A DNA stretch of 64,000 bases from Alteromonas macleodii (GCF_903772925.1 NZ_LR812090.1:1880333-1944332); one strand, 5' to 3'. Positions 37,741 to 47,950 are shown, numbered from the stretch's first letter. Numbers and translations: made by a program. Notes: generated by a model not told the origin, from the letters alone.

Positions 37741-38274
37741 ATGCAGAAAGTGAAACTCCCTCATTCGGTTGAACCGACTAAAAGTGCCATGAAACGTTCC
37801 GATTACCGGGGCGTGATTGCGTCTAAAGATATGGAACGATTGAGTGAAGCAGTTGTCCGATGCAGTGACTATGTGGACGCAGAAGTGCAGTTCGAAAAAG
37901 ACGCGCAGGGTCTTACTGTTTTTCACGGTCATTTAGCCACGCAGGTAACACTTATCTGTCAAAGGTGTAATGGTGAACTCGATTATCCCGTGGAAGCGGA
38001 ATTCTGTTTTACTCCAGTGCAGGGAGAAGAACAGGAAAGCGATGACATCATTCCCGAGGCTTACGAACCGGTAGAGGTCAACGACCACGGAGAAGTTAAT
38101 CTGCTTCAAATTTTTGAAGACGAGCTACTGTTATCTTTGCCAATTGTACCCCTTCATGCAGAGTCGGAGTGTACAGTGAAGCAAGACGATATGTCGTTTG
38201 GAAAGATTGAACCGGAACAAGAGCGACAAAACCCTTTCGCGGTTTTGAAAGAACTTAAGCGAGACCAGGAGTAA
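37741..38274 (+). CDS. yceD: YceD (DUF177) rRNA accumulation protein
   Basis: About 177 residues. The start MQKVKLPHSVEPTKSAMKR equals the E. coli YceD N-terminus, so ATG 37741 is chosen over the open extension to 37717. Two cysteines (LICQRCNGE) and the acidic EAYEPVEVNDHGEVNLLQIFEDELLLSLPIVPLH block are family hallmarks. DUF177 proteins are needed for 23S rRNA accumulation. It is first in the yceD-rpmF-plsX-fab series; the rpmF ATG lies 3 nt past its stop. Confidence 0.93.
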   Translation: MQKVKLPHSVEPTKSAMKRSDYRGVIASKDMERLSEAVVRCSDYVDAEVQFEKDAQGLTVFHGHLATQVTLICQRCNGELDYPVEAEFCFTPVQGEEQESDDIIPEAYEPVEVNDHGEVNLLQIFEDELLLSLPIVPLHAESECTVKQDDMSFGKIEPEQERQNPFAVLKELKRDQE

Positions 38275-38277
38275 GTT

Positions 38278-38448
38278 ATGGCAGTACAACAAAATCGTAA
38301 AACGCGTTCTAAGCGCGGTATGCGTCGCTCACACGATGCATTGACAGGCGCGACTTTGTCTGTCGATTCAACGTCGGGCGAAACTCACCGTCGTCACCAC
38401 GTGACCGCTGACGGTTATTACAAAGGCAAGAAAGTAATCGGCGCGTAA
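38278..38448 (+). CDS. rpmF: 50S ribosomal protein L32
   Basis: A 56-residue basic protein: [19 protein letters not shown] at the N-terminus, then a Thr/Ser-rich centre and the ending [10 protein letters not shown]. These are classic L32 features (bL32). It is too short for many gene finders but certain from sequence and from its place between yceD and plsX, as in E. coli. It binds 23S rRNA near the exit tunnel. This version lacks the zinc-binding cysteines found in some phyla, which is normal for Gammaproteobacteria. Confidence 0.97.
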
Positions 38449-38463
38449 TACGGCGACTACATT

Positions 38464-39489
38464 TTGTCTAAACTAACCATCGCGTTAGATATCATGGGGG
38501 GCGATCATGGTCCCCCTGTTATCCTTCCCGCAGCCGTAAAGGCTATTCAACTTCACCCAGACGTGCACTTCACGCTATGCGGTGATGAAGATACCATCAA
38601 AGCAGGTATACAGCCCCTTACCAACACTGAACGCAACCGCGTTACTATTGTGCATTGCTCACAAGTGGTTGAGATGGGCGAAGCGCCAACGTCAGCGCTA
38701 CGAAACAAAAAAGATTCTTCTATGCGTCGCGTTATTGAACTTGTCGAAAGTGGTGAGGCAAACGCGTGCGTAAGCGCAGGTAATACCGGTGCACTGCTTA
38801 CTTTATCTTTCTATTTGCTTAAAACCTTATCAGGCATTGATAGGCCCGCACTCATTAATATGATGCCTACAACAGGGCACCATAACGTATTTCTTTTAGA
38901 TTTAGGCGCTAACGTGAACTGTACGCCTGAAATTCTTTTCCAATACGGTGTTATGGGGTCAGTGCTTGCACAAGAAGTCGCGGGTATAGCATCGCCACGG
39001 GTTGCCTTATTGAACGTGGGCGAAGAAGATATTAAAGGTAACGCGCAGGTAAAATCTGCCGACCAGCTTTTTAAAGACGCGCCAGGCATAAACTATATTG
39101 GTTATGTAGAAGGTGACGACATTTTCACCGATCATGCGGACGTAGTGGTTACAGACGGTTTTACCGGAAACGTGGCGCTTAAATCGAGCGAAGGGCTGGC
39201 TAAGTTAGTGATAAACGAAGTAAAACGCCAGTCTCAGAAAAACTTTTATACCCGATTATTAGCAAAAATTGCCTTCCCATTACTGAAATCTATCTATAAC
39301 AGCGTGAACCCCGACCAGTATAACGGTGCGAGTCTGATAGGATTGCGCGGCATTGTTATCAAGAGTCATGGAAATGCACAAAAAGATGCCTTTTATTACG
39401 CCATCGTGCAAGCAATGAAAGAAGCAAAGATGCATTTGCCTGAAAAGATAAAGACTAAGATAGAAACGGTATTGTTGGAGCAGCTTTGA
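38464..39489 (+). CDS. plsX: Phosphate acyltransferase PlsX
   Basis: The 341-residue protein begins [16 protein letters not shown] after a TTG start codon at 38464; no ATG fits the conserved N-terminus. It shows [26 protein letters not shown], the [10 protein letters not shown] block and [14 protein letters not shown] of the PlsX family. It makes acyl-phosphate from acyl-ACP for PlsY in phospholipid synthesis, at the membrane surface. The fabH gene overlaps its stop by four bases (TTGA). Confidence 0.96.
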   Translation: MSKLTIALDIMGGDHGPPVILPAAVKAIQLHPDVHFTLCGDEDTIKAGIQPLTNTERNRVTIVHCSQVVEMGEAPTSALRNKKDSSMRRVIELVESGEANACVSAGNTGALLTLSFYLLKTLSGIDRPALINMMPTTGHHNVFLLDLGANVNCTPEILFQYGVMGSVLAQEVAGIASPRVALLNVGEEDIKGNAQVKSADQLFKDAPGINYIGYVEGDDIFTDHADVVVTDGFTGNVALKSSEGLAKLVINEVKRQSQKNFYTRLLAKIAFPLLKSIYNSVNPDQYNGASLIGLRGIVIKSHGNAQKDAFYYAIVQAMKEAKMHLPEKIKTKIETVLLEQL

Positions 39490-40451
39490 GCAAATATTCA
39501 CGCTTTATAGGAACAGGTAGCTATTATCCCAGCGACGTGCGTACTAACGCAGATTTAGAGCAAATGGTGGACACCAGTGATGAATGGATCACTGACCGTA
39601 CCGGGATAAAAGAGCGACGTATTATTGGAGCAGATGAAACCGCTGCTACCATGGGGGCAGAAGCCAGTAAAAAAGCCATAGAAATGGCGGGCATTGACCC
39701 GAAATCTATCGACATGATTGTGTGCGCTACCACGAGTGGTCGCTATGCGCTTCCAAGCACAGCATGTGAAATTCAACGCATTCTTGATTTAGACGGCATT
39801 CCGGCATTTGACGTGGCTGCTGCGTGCGCAGGCTATTGTTATGCGTTAAGTGTAGCCGATCAGTATATTAAATCGGGAATGGCCAAACGCATTCTTGTAA
39901 TCGGAACCGACTGCCTAAGCCGTCTAATAGACCCAGAAGACAGAACCATGGTCATTCTGTTTGGTGATGCGGCAGGCGCGACCATTATAGAAGCCAGTGA
40001 TGAACCTGGTATTTTATCTACACATATTCATGCCGCAGGTTCATACGGCGACTTGTTGTACGTGGGTAATCCAACCCGTGGTGATGAGCAGTCAGTTCAT
40101 GAAAACTGGGGTGTGATGCGCGGTAACGAAGTCTTTAAAGTTGCGGTAACCAAGCTTTCAGAAGTGGTTGAACAAACCCTTGCTGCGAACGGTATGCAAA
40201 AATCTGATCTTGACTGGTTAGTACCTCACCAAGCAAACTTTAGAATTATTAAAGCGACAGCTAAAAAGCTAAATATGTCTCTTGACCAAGTTGTGCTTAC
40301 GTTAGAGCAGTATGGTAATACTTCTGCTGCTACCGTTCCCACAGCGCTTGATACAGCTATCAGAGACGGCCGCATTCAACGCGGACAGCATTTATTACTA
40401 GAAGCATTCGGAGGCGGATTTGCATGGGCGTCAGCGCTTGTACGCTATTAG
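39486..40451 (+). CDS. fabH: 3-oxoacyl-ACP synthase III
   Basis: The 321-residue KAS III has catalytic Cys114 ([12 protein letters not shown]), the His of PHQANFRII and the Asn of QYGNTSAAT; the N-terminal [10 protein letters not shown] is typical. It condenses acetyl-CoA with malonyl-ACP to start fatty-acid synthesis. It begins with TTG at 39486, overlapping the plsX stop, so translation is probably coupled. The neighbouring fabD, fabG, acpP and fabF complete the elongation set. Confidence 0.97.
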   Translation: MSKYSRFIGTGSYYPSDVRTNADLEQMVDTSDEWITDRTGIKERRIIGADETAATMGAEASKKAIEMAGIDPKSIDMIVCATTSGRYALPSTACEIQRILDLDGIPAFDVAAACAGYCYALSVADQYIKSGMAKRILVIGTDCLSRLIDPEDRTMVILFGDAAGATIIEASDEPGILSTHIHAAGSYGDLLYVGNPTRGDEQSVHENWGVMRGNEVFKVAVTKLSEVVEQTLAANGMQKSDLDWLVPHQANFRIIKATAKKLNMSLDQVVLTLEQYGNTSAATVPTALDTAIRDGRIQRGQHLLLEAFGGGFAWASALVRY

Positions 40452-40521
40452 CCATGTGATGATGTAATTTAACTTCGACGTATTCTCGTTTCTAGTAAAC
40501 TAAAAATAATAAGGAATCGAC

Positions 40522-41451
40522 ATGACAAAGACAGCCTGTGTATTTCCAGGACAAGGTTCTCAAAGTGTGGGCATGCTGAAGGAACTTGCTGAGACTTCTC
40601 CGATTATCGAAGCAACGTTCAAAGAAGCCTCTGACGCACTTGGATACGACCTGTGGGATTTAGTCCAAAACGATGCAGACGGTAAGCTTAACGAAACCCA
40701 TATCACTCAGCCTGCGTTGCTTGCAGCGAGTGTTGCAATTTGGCGTGTAATACGCGAGCAGGGGATAGACGTAGATTACTTAGCAGGTCACAGCCTTGGT
40801 GAGTACTCAGCATTAGTGTGTGGCGGCGCTATGGACTTTGCTGATGCTATCAAGCTTGTAGAAGCTCGTGGTAAATATATGCAAGAGGCTGTACCGGCCG
40901 GTGCGGGTGCTATGTATGCCATTATCGGGTTAGACGACGCGTCCATTGCTGATATCTGCCAGCAAACTGCTATTGCTACGGGCGATGTGGTTGCGCCGGT
41001 AAACTTTAACTCTCCAGGCCAAGTCGTTATTGCTGGCGAAAAGAACGCAGCTGAACAAGCGGCTAATGCATGTAAAGAAGCGGGCGCTAAGCGCGCACTT
41101 CCTCTTGCTGTAAGTGTGCCTTCACACTGTGAGCTAATGCGCCCTGCGGCAGACAAATTAGAAGACGCGCTATCGTCATTGAACGTTAATGAGCCTGCAA
41201 TCAATATTGTGAATAATGTTGATGTCACCATTGAAACCCAAGGTGATGCAATCAAAAACGCATTAGTAAGACAACTTTATTGCCCCGTTCAATGGACTCG
41301 TACTGTCGAATATCTAGCGGCAGCGGGTGTTGAGCGTGTTATTGAAGTAGGTCCTGGTAAAGTACTTACCGGATTGAACAAACGTATTGATAAGAGCCTT
41401 ACGTCTCTTGCAGTTAATACACCTGATGGTGTTGAAGCATTAAAACAATAA
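40522..41451 (+). CDS. fabD: Malonyl-CoA:ACP transacylase
   Basis: The 309-residue enzyme has FPGQGSQSVGM, the nucleophile Ser91 in GHSLGEYSAL, and VPSHCELM with the catalytic His. It loads malonyl groups from CoA onto ACP. An AAGGAA ribosome-binding site precedes ATG 40522. It is separated from fabH by 70 nt and from fabG by 9 nt. Confidence 0.97.
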   Translation: MTKTACVFPGQGSQSVGMLKELAETSPIIEATFKEASDALGYDLWDLVQNDADGKLNETHITQPALLAASVAIWRVIREQGIDVDYLAGHSLGEYSALVCGGAMDFADAIKLVEARGKYMQEAVPAGAGAMYAIIGLDDASIADICQQTAIATGDVVAPVNFNSPGQVVIAGEKNAAEQAANACKEAGAKRALPLAVSVPSHCELMRPAADKLEDALSSLNVNEPAINIVNNVDVTIETQGDAIKNALVRQLYCPVQWTRTVEYLAAAGVERVIEVGPGKVLTGLNKRIDKSLTSLAVNTPDGVEALKQ

Positions 41452-41460
41452 GGAAACGCA

Positions 41461-42201
41461 ATGAGTCAATTAGACGGTAAAATTGCGCTTGTTACCGGCG
41501 CAAGCCGAGGTATAGGTAAAGCGATTGCCACACAACTTGCACAACAAGGTGCTACGGTTATCGGTACTGCAACCAGTGAAAACGGTGCGCAAACAATCAG
41601 CGACTATCTTTCTGAGTTTGGCGGCAAGGGCTTTGCGCTAAATGTCACCGACAAAGAAAGCGTTGATACAACATTAAAAGCAATTAACGAAGCTTTTGGT
41701 AGCATTGATATCTTGGTCAATAATGCAGGTATCACACGTGATAATCTGCTAATGCGCATGAAAGATGATGAGTGGCAAGATATTATCGACACTAACTTAA
41801 CCTCTATTTTTACAATGTCAAAAGCGGTACTTCGCGGTATGATGAAGAAGCGTTGTGGTCGCATTGTAAATATCGGTTCTGTAGTGGGTAGTGCGGGCAA
41901 CGCTGGCCAAGCAAACTATGCTGCAGCGAAAGCAGGGGTTATTGGTTTTTCTAAATCGATGGCTCGTGAAGTAGCTTCTCGTGGTATTACAATCAACGTT
42001 GTGGCACCTGGTTTTATCGATACCGATATGACAAAAGCACTGACCGATGACCAAAAAGAAGCCATTTTCAAAGACATTCCGGCGAACCGCTTAGGTGCGC
42101 CTGATGAAATTGCAGCCACTGTTGCCTTTTTAGTGAGCGATGGTGCAGCCTATATTACAGGCGAAACCATCCACGTAAATGGTGGTATGTATATGGGGTA
42201 A
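41461..42201 (+). CDS. fabG: 3-oxoacyl-ACP reductase
   Basis: The 246-residue SDR has TGASRGIG (NADPH loop), NNAGITRDNLLMRM and the catalytic Ser plus YAAAK dyad. The end ITGETIHVNGGMYMG is nearly invariant in FabG. It reduces 3-oxoacyl-ACP to 3-hydroxyacyl-ACP. It follows fabD by 9 nt and ends at a short hairpin before acpP, so acpP has its own promoter region. Confidence 0.97.
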   Translation: MSQLDGKIALVTGASRGIGKAIATQLAQQGATVIGTATSENGAQTISDYLSEFGGKGFALNVTDKESVDTTLKAINEAFGSIDILVNNAGITRDNLLMRMKDDEWQDIIDTNLTSIFTMSKAVLRGMMKKRCGRIVNIGSVVGSAGNAGQANYAAAKAGVIGFSKSMAREVASRGITINVVAPGFIDTDMTKALTDDQKEAIFKDIPANRLGAPDEIAATVAFLVSDGAAYITGETIHVNGGMYMG

Positions 42202-42223
42202 ATTCGCAAAAATTGCGAATTTT
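42200..42223 (+). terminator. Hairpin after fabG
   Basis: AAATTCGCAA / TTGCGAATTT forms a 10-bp stem around a 3-nt loop, overlapping the fabG stop codon, with a short T-run in the 3' arm. It probably reduces read-through from fabG into acpP, which is expressed at much higher level. Confidence 0.6.
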
Positions 42224-42291
42224 CCCTAGTTTGGGGTGGTATTTACCCGAACTTGGATGTAAAAATAGTATTTTACGAATTTCGAATGTCG

Positions 42292-42304
42292 CTGGTTTGA
42301 CCAG
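42292..42304. promoter_or_regulatory. FadR-like palindrome CTGGTTTGACCAG upstream of acpP
   Basis: The site has CTGGT and ACCAG half-sites separated by TTG. The E. coli FadR consensus, as I recall it, has CTGGT-N3-ACCAG. It lies about 97 nt before the acpP ATG. FadR activates several fab genes in Gammaproteobacteria, so a role in acpP or fabF control is plausible but untested. Confidence 0.4.
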
Positions 42305-42400
42305 AAAATTTGTTTAAACTGGTGCTTGCAAGGATGCACCTTGCAAAATAAACTAGCGGCACTTTTATTATCTAGTGACGTTTAAGGGAAACCTAGAATT

Positions 42401-42640
42401 ATGAGTAACATTGAAGAACGCGTTAAGAAAATCATTGTTGAACAACTTGGCGTGAAAGAAGAAGAAGTAAAAGCAGAAGCTTCATTCGTTGACGATTTAG
42501 GCGCTGATTCACTTGACACTGTTGAGCTAGTGATGGCTTTGGAAGAAGAATTCGACACTGAAATTCCTGACGAAGAAGCAGAAAAAATTACTACTGTTCA
42601 GTCTGCAATTGACTACATCAACGCTAACAAAGACGCTTAA
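42401..42640 (+). CDS. acpP: Acyl carrier protein
   Basis: A 79-residue acidic protein with the phosphopantetheine-attachment motif GADSLDTVE (Ser37). It carries growing acyl chains in fatty-acid synthesis and is needed in large amount. It stands between two hairpins (after fabG and after its own stop) and has a 199-nt upstream region, which suggests independent strong transcription. An AAGGGAAA ribosome-binding site precedes the ATG. Confidence 0.98.
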   Translation: MSNIEERVKKIIVEQLGVKEEEVKAEASFVDDLGADSLDTVELVMALEEEFDTEIPDEEAEKITTVQSAIDYINANKDA

Positions 42641-42656
42641 GTCTTAAGTAGCGACA

Positions 42657-42684
42657 AAGCGGCTCTTCTTACAGAGCCGTTTTT
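42657..42684 (+). terminator. Rho-independent terminator between acpP and fabF
   Basis: CGGCTCT-TCTTAC-AGAGCCG followed by TTTTT: a 7-bp stem with a clean T-run, 17 nt after the acpP stop and 37 nt before fabF. It would make short acpP transcripts abundant while letting part of the polymerases read into fabF. Confidence 0.88.
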
Positions 42685-42720
42685 GTATCTCCTACCTTAG
42701 TTCCAAAGCGAGGGCTTTTT

Positions 42721-43959
42721 GTGACAAAACGTCGCGTAGTGGTTACTGGTCTTGGAATGCTTTCACCATTAGGTCTTAATAGCGAAGACACATGGCGCAA
42801 ATTGCTCGCGGGCGAAAGCGGCATTGGTGAAATCACCCATTTCGATTGTAGTAACTATTCAACCCGTTTCGCAGGTCAAATTAACGATTTTGATCCGCAG
42901 GAATACATTGAAAAGAAAGAAACCAAGAAGATGGACCGCTTTATCCAGCTGGGTATTGCAGCGGGCAAGCAAGCCTTGGTCGATTCTGGTTTAACTGTTT
43001 CACAAGATAATGCGCATCGCGTAGGTGTAGCTATTGGTTCAGGTATTGGTGGTTTAGAGCAAATTGAACAAAACCATTTAAAACTGACAAATAGCGGACC
43101 TAAGCGCGTATCGCCATTTTTTGTACCTTCAACCATTACCAACATGATTTCAGGCTTTTTGTCTATCATGGAAGGGTTGAAAGGACCGAATTTAAACGTT
43201 GTGACTGCGTGTACTACAGGCGTTCACAACATAGGTATTGCCGCAAGAACCATTGCTTATGGTGATGCTGACGCCATGCTGGCCGGTGGCGCTGAAGCGT
43301 CTATCACGCCGTTAGGGATGGCAGGCTTTGCCGCAGCTCGTGCGTTGTCTTCTCGCAACGATAATCCACAGGCAGCAAGCCGCCCATGGGATAAAGACCG
43401 TGATGGTTTTGTCATGGGTGAGGGCGCTGGCGTGGTAATGCTGGAAGAATACGAAGCTGCTAAGGCTCGTGGCGCTACTATCTATGCTGAGCTCGTTGGT
43501 TTTGGCATGAGCGGTGATGCATACCATATGACTTCACCACCTGAAGATGGTGAAGGTGCTGCCGCGTCTATGCAAAACGCAATAAACGATGCCAAGATGG
43601 ACGCAAGCGACATCGGCTATGTTAATGCCCATGGTACGTCTACGCCTGCAGGTGACATTGCTGAAGTGGCTGCGGTAAAACGTGTATTTAACGACCACGC
43701 TCACAAATTACTTGTTAGCTCTACCAAGTCAATGACAGGTCACTTACTGGGTGCTGCCGGTTCGGTTGAGGCAATTTTCACTATTTTGGCACTACGTGAC
43801 AAAATGGCGCCGCCAACCATTAACTTGGATGAACCAGGTGAGGGCTGCGACTTAGACTTTGTTGCACACAAAGCCAAAGCATTCAATGAAGACTACGCGC
43901 TGTGTAACTCATTCGGGTTTGGCGGTACGAACGGCTCATTGATATTTAAGCGTATCTAA
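42721..43959 (+). CDS. fabF: 3-oxoacyl-ACP synthase II
   Basis: The 412-residue KAS II has a GTG start at 42721 with a GAGGG site upstream. Catalytic Cys164 is in [10 protein letters not shown], with His residues in [12 protein letters not shown] and [11 protein letters not shown]. The glycine-rich end [12 protein letters not shown] is typical. It elongates acyl-ACP, notably palmitoleoyl to vaccenoyl. It follows acpP past an attenuating terminator and is closed by its own strong terminator. Confidence 0.97.
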   Translation: MTKRRVVVTGLGMLSPLGLNSEDTWRKLLAGESGIGEITHFDCSNYSTRFAGQINDFDPQEYIEKKETKKMDRFIQLGIAAGKQALVDSGLTVSQDNAHRVGVAIGSGIGGLEQIEQNHLKLTNSGPKRVSPFFVPSTITNMISGFLSIMEGLKGPNLNVVTACTTGVHNIGIAARTIAYGDADAMLAGGAEASITPLGMAGFAAARALSSRNDNPQAASRPWDKDRDGFVMGEGAGVVMLEEYEAAKARGATIYAELVGFGMSGDAYHMTSPPEDGEGAAASMQNAINDAKMDASDIGYVNAHGTSTPAGDIAEVAAVKRVFNDHAHKLLVSSTKSMTGHLLGAAGSVEAIFTILALRDKMAPPTINLDEPGEGCDLDFVAHKAKAFNEDYALCNSFGFGGTNGSLIFKRI

Positions 43960-44004
43960 TACGGCGCGTAATTAACGCGGTTTAAGTGAACTTCACGTAA
44001 AGTT

Positions 44005-44028
44005 AAAAGGCAGCTTCGGCTGCCTTTT
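44005..44028 (+). terminator. Rho-independent terminator after fabF
   Basis: AAAAGGCAGC-TTCG-GCTGCCTTTT: a 10-bp stem with a TTCG tetraloop and terminal Ts, 45 nt past the fabF stop. It separates the fab genes from pabC. Confidence 0.92.
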
Positions 44029-44180
44029 GCTGTTTATATGAACAAATGTAACATCGAAGATTGTTTGTGTCTGGCTTTCTTTATTGGGGAGTCAAACAAT
44101 TGGTCACAGCTATAAGTTGTTTGACCAATGCAAGTTGGTATACTTCCCTCAAAGATAGTAACGGCGAAGAAGAGTAGGCA

Positions 44181-45038
44181 GTGATAATTATTCCCAGCGC
44201 TACGCCTATTTCATCAAGTGATAGGGCGTTTAATTACGGAGATGGTGTGTTTACCACCTTAATGGTGAACGAACACAACGTAGAATTACTGCCTTACCAT
44301 TTATCACGTTTAGAGCACGATACCGCTGCCATCAAACTGGATATCGATATTGATACTCTCGAAGCCGCAATCGCTGAACAGGTTGAAGCAATAAAGAAAG
44401 CCTCAGAAGGGAGCGCATCGACAAAGTATGTGTTAAAAGTTCACGTTTCTGGTGGTCAAGCGGGTAGAGGCTACGCGCGTAGTGAAGACAGTGAACCATT
44501 AATAAGATTTAGTCAGCACCCGTACCCGAGTCATTACGATAGTCTTGCTAATGACGGGGTTACGGCTATATGTGCTCAAACCAGGCTAGCCATCCAGCCA
44601 CTGCTTGCTGGCGTTAAGCATATGAATAGGCTCGAGCAAGTATTTGTAAAACATGAAGTAGATGAAGCTGGAGCTCACGACGCTATCGTTTGCGACACCC
44701 AGGATAGCATTATAGAGGCTAGTGCAGGTAATCTGTTTTTTTATCTTGATGACGAATGGTATACCCCCTCTCTAAAGGGGAGCGGGGTAAATGGTGTTGT
44801 AAGGCAGTGTCTTATTGATTCGCTGTTAAACGATAACTGTGTACTTCACGTTGGGAATTACGACCTTTCTTTTTTACGAAAAGCCAGCGCAGTGGTAATT
44901 ACCAATGCGTTGATGGGAGTAATGCCGGTGAAACAAGTAAGAATGACTGATTTTTCTGTGGTCAATTTTGATGTTAAAAGCGATGCAGTTGCTTGCCTAA
45001 AGGCACGTCTTACTAGTGCAATGAAAAGTGGGCAGTAA
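44181..45038 (+). CDS. pabC: Aminodeoxychorismate lyase
   Basis: The 285-residue fold-type IV PLP enzyme has RAFNYGDGVFTTLMV, the catalytic Lys in GVKHMNRLEQVFVK, and ASAGNLFFYLDDEWYTPSLKGSGVNGVVRQ. It cleaves aminodeoxychorismate to p-aminobenzoate and pyruvate in folate synthesis. The start is GTG 44181. Its place between fabF and mltG is the conserved E. coli order and supports PabC over a branched-chain aminotransferase. Confidence 0.92.
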   Translation: MIIIPSATPISSSDRAFNYGDGVFTTLMVNEHNVELLPYHLSRLEHDTAAIKLDIDIDTLEAAIAEQVEAIKKASEGSASTKYVLKVHVSGGQAGRGYARSEDSEPLIRFSQHPYPSHYDSLANDGVTAICAQTRLAIQPLLAGVKHMNRLEQVFVKHEVDEAGAHDAIVCDTQDSIIEASAGNLFFYLDDEWYTPSLKGSGVNGVVRQCLIDSLLNDNCVLHVGNYDLSFLRKASAVVITNALMGVMPVKQVRMTDFSVVNFDVKSDAVACLKARLTSAMKSGQ

Positions 45039-45219
45039 AAAGTGTACGGTAAAAAAGCGAGTAATAATAAGTAAAGGTAGCCAGCGAAACTAGCTAGCGC
45101 TCAAATTGACATTATAGATGCATACAAAAGAGCGCATGCATTCTTAAGTGATTTGAAGAATTAGTCGTAGAACGAAGTAGAATGGAAAATAAAACAATGT
45201 ACAAAAGGGAAGCCCAAGT

Positions 45220-46239
45220 ATGAAGCGGGCTGTTATTACTTTACTGTCCCTTATTATGGTTGCAGTGATTGGTGCTGCATGTGGCGTTATGTACGTGTCT
45301 GGAAAGGTCACTTCTGAATTAACGCTAGAAAATGAAACTTTATTTACCATAAAAAGCGGTAGTAATGCGTATCGCACGGTGAAGTTTTTGCGCGAAGCAG
45401 AAATAACTGATGTGCCACCGTTTGTGGCAAAAGTGTGGCTTAAATTTTTTGCAGGCAGCACGTCGGTTAAATCGGGTACATACATGTTACGCCCTGGTCA
45501 GTCATTAGTGGATGTATTTACGCTTTTTACTCAAGGTGACGAGCATTTCTTTGCAGTAAGCTTAGTTGAAGGGCTAACCCTCTCTCAATGGATTGAAACT
45601 CTTAAGCAAAATCCCAATCTTGTTTTCGATTTAGACGACGATAAATTAGGACAGTTAATCCAAGGTAACGGTGTTGATTGGTGCTGCGAACAGGTATCTC
45701 AGACCGAAGGGGTGTATTTGGCTGATACTTACTTTTTTACTAAAGGTACAACAGCCAGTGAATTATTGAAGCGAGCTCACCATGCGCTTATTGAGTTTGT
45801 CTCTCTTGAGTGGGAAAAACGGGAAACGGATCTTCCATTAACCACACCTTATGAAGCACTTATCTTGGCGAGTATAATCGAAAAAGAAACGGCAGTACCT
45901 GAAGAACGTGACATGATTTCCGGGGTTTTTGTTAATAGACTCAACAAAAACATGCGCCTTCAAACCGACCCGACCGTGATTTATGGTATTGGCCCCACAT
46001 TCGACGGAAATATTACGCGTAAACACCTTCGAACGGCTACGCCTTACAACACTTACGTTATTAAGGGGTTACCGCCAACGCCAATAGCCATGGCTGGCAA
46101 GGCGGCGATTCATGCGGCGTTACACCCGCTATCCACAGATGCTTTATATTTTGTAGCGAAAGGTGACGGAAGCCATCAATTCTCTACCTCGCTAGCTGAA
46201 CACAATGCAGCTGTGCGAAAATACCAGTTAAAACGATAA
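45220..46239 (+). CDS. mltG: Endolytic murein transglycosylase MltG
   Basis: The 339-residue protein has one N-terminal transmembrane helix (about residues 6-28) and a YceG-like domain. The catalytic Glu is in LASIIEKETAVPEER, and VNRLNKNMRLQTDPTVIYG plus ATPYNTYVIKGLPPTPIAM are family blocks. It cuts nascent peptidoglycan glycan strands at the inner membrane and helps set strand length. The conserved pabC-mltG-tmk order is kept. Confidence 0.95.
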   Translation: MKRAVITLLSLIMVAVIGAACGVMYVSGKVTSELTLENETLFTIKSGSNAYRTVKFLREAEITDVPPFVAKVWLKFFAGSTSVKSGTYMLRPGQSLVDVFTLFTQGDEHFFAVSLVEGLTLSQWIETLKQNPNLVFDLDDDKLGQLIQGNGVDWCCEQVSQTEGVYLADTYFFTKGTTASELLKRAHHALIEFVSLEWEKRETDLPLTTPYEALILASIIEKETAVPEERDMISGVFVNRLNKNMRLQTDPTVIYGIGPTFDGNITRKHLRTATPYNTYVIKGLPPTPIAMAGKAAIHAALHPLSTDALYFVAKGDGSHQFSTSLAEHNAAVRKYQLKR

Positions 46240-46320
46240 CCCTGCTGTTACAGCTACATAGTGCGTAGCAGTTACCTAGCCAGTAGGTTATAGCTAAATG
46301 AAAACAGAGTTTGAAAAGTA

Positions 46321-47004
46321 ATGCGCGGAAAATTTATTGTAGTTGAAGGCCTTGAAGGGGCAGGAAAAAGCTCTGTAATAGGGCTAATTGTTCAAGCATT
46401 AAAAGATGCTGGAAAGCGCGTTGAGCAGACTCGTGAACCAGGTGGTACACCTATGGCGGAAGCCATACGAGAATGTGTAAAGCACGACTGGGATGAAGCC
46501 GTTAGTGAAGAAACTGAGCTGCTTCTTATGTACGCCGCTCGCGTGCAACTGCTTACTAATAAAATATTTCCATCACTCGACGCAGGAGCATGGATAGTAG
46601 GAGATAGACACGATTTATCCTCACAAGCCTATCAAGGTGGGGGGCGAGGTGTAAGTGAAGCAACCATGTCCGCCATTAGCAATATTGCACTAAAAGGGTT
46701 TAAGCCAGATTTAACCCTATACCTAGACGTTGAGCCAGCAGTAGGGCTAGAGCGGGCTCGCGGACGTGGCGAACTTGACCGCATTGAGCAAGCCGGGCTC
46801 GCCTTTTTCGAGCGTACCCGTGCTAAATACTTGGCGTTAGCCGAGCAAGATGAATCGATAGTAGTAATTAGCGCAATGCAGCCTATGGAAAAGGTTCACC
46901 AAGATGTTATTGCCACTATCACCGATTATGTGACCAGCAATGAATACACTGTAAGTGAAAGTAGCCACTCAGTGCAAAATGATAGCCAGCAGGAGAGAGG
47001 GTAA
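46321..47004 (+). CDS. tmk: Thymidylate kinase
   Basis: The 227-residue enzyme has P-loop [11 protein letters not shown], the [13 protein letters not shown] substrate loop, and [17 protein letters not shown], the DR(Y/H) motif plus lid. It phosphorylates dTMP to dTDP for DNA synthesis. About 15 extra polar residues follow the usual end. Its stop overlaps the holB ATG by one base (TAATG), so the two genes are translationally coupled. Confidence 0.96.
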   Translation: MRGKFIVVEGLEGAGKSSVIGLIVQALKDAGKRVEQTREPGGTPMAEAIRECVKHDWDEAVSEETELLLMYAARVQLLTNKIFPSLDAGAWIVGDRHDLSSQAYQGGGRGVSEATMSAISNIALKGFKPDLTLYLDVEPAVGLERARGRGELDRIEQAGLAFFERTRAKYLALAEQDESIVVISAMQPMEKVHQDVIATITDYVTSNEYTVSESSHSVQNDSQQERG

Positions 47005-47891
47005 TGCAAATGCTGCCCTGGTTTGTTGCAACGTTTTCGACCTTGCTTAACCGATATATGGCTAAAAAACTGCACCATGGTCTACTGCTGACAGGGCCAA
47101 AGGGCATCGGTAAAAATCAACTCGCAGTGGGCTTAAGCAACGCGTTATTGTGCAAGCAACCTAGCACCGATGGACCGTGCGAACAATGTCAAAGCTGTCA
47201 CCTAAGACAGGCGGGTAATCACCCAGACTTTCATGTTTTAGAAAGTGAAAAGCAGCTTGGTGTTGATAAAATTCGCGAAGGCATTGCCAAGCTCTCTGGT
47301 ACTGCGCAAATGGGGGGAAACAAAGTGTTGCTGATCCCCCGAGCCGACACCATGACAGAGGCGGCGGCTAATGCGCTATTGAAAACCTTAGAAGAGCCCA
47401 CAGATAATACTTTCTTACTGCTGATTACTGACAGTATCAACAAGATCATGCCAACCATATTGAGCCGGTGTGAACGACAGATACTTGCGCTTCCGTCTGT
47501 ACCAGAAAGTTTGAACTACCTTAAGGCTAAAGGCGTAGAAGATGCTAGCGAAGCATTACTGGCGGCCTATGGTTATGCACCACTTCGCGTGGAAGAAGCG
47601 CTATCTGGTGACGAAGATATTAGTTACCGCAATTTCAGTGATGGTATACAAGCGCTTTTAGCAGGTGATGCCAACACGCAGGTGCAAACACTTGCAAATA
47701 AGTGGCAGAGCAATGCGCAGCAAATCGCATTGTGGTGCCAACAAATGGCCCATGACGAATACATAAAACGTCAACAGGCCGTCGACTTTGAACGCTATAT
47801 AGCGTGTGTAGAGGCAGTAAAAACCCTCGAACATGCTGGGGTGAATAAATCGATGGTACTCTTTGGGTTGTTAAAACAGTTTCAACGTTAA
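47004..47891 (+). CDS. holB: DNA polymerase III delta' subunit
   Basis: The 295-residue clamp-loader subunit has a P-loop-like GPKGIGKNQLA, a zinc-binding CEQCQSCHLRQAG module, and IREGIAKLSGTAQMGGNKV with EAAANALLKTLEEPTDN. The SRC-like motif is ILSRCER. It works with the gamma/tau and delta subunits to load the beta clamp. The C-terminal collar domain is short but complete. It overlaps tmk by one base. Confidence 0.95.
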   Translation: MQMLPWFVATFSTLLNRYMAKKLHHGLLLTGPKGIGKNQLAVGLSNALLCKQPSTDGPCEQCQSCHLRQAGNHPDFHVLESEKQLGVDKIREGIAKLSGTAQMGGNKVLLIPRADTMTEAAANALLKTLEEPTDNTFLLLITDSINKIMPTILSRCERQILALPSVPESLNYLKAKGVEDASEALLAAYGYAPLRVEEALSGDEDISYRNFSDGIQALLAGDANTQVQTLANKWQSNAQQIALWCQQMAHDEYIKRQQAVDFERYIACVEAVKTLEHAGVNKSMVLFGLLKQFQR

Positions 47892-47892
47892 C

Positions 47893-47924
47893 AGACAAAA
47901 AAGGTTTTAGTTCCTTTTGTCTGA
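47893..47924 (+). terminator. Imperfect hairpin after holB
   Basis: CAGACAAAA(AA)GG pairs with CCTTTTGTCTG around an 8-nt loop, starting one base after the holB stop, with two unpaired A residues. Only weak T-richness follows. It may partly terminate before tatD or stabilise the 3' end. Confidence 0.45.
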
Positions 47925-47950
47925 AAGCAATTTATTAATACAGGTGTAGT

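Noticed and set aside
40788..41255. 155-codon open frame antisense to fabD
   Set aside because: Fully inside the certain fabD gene, no own signals.
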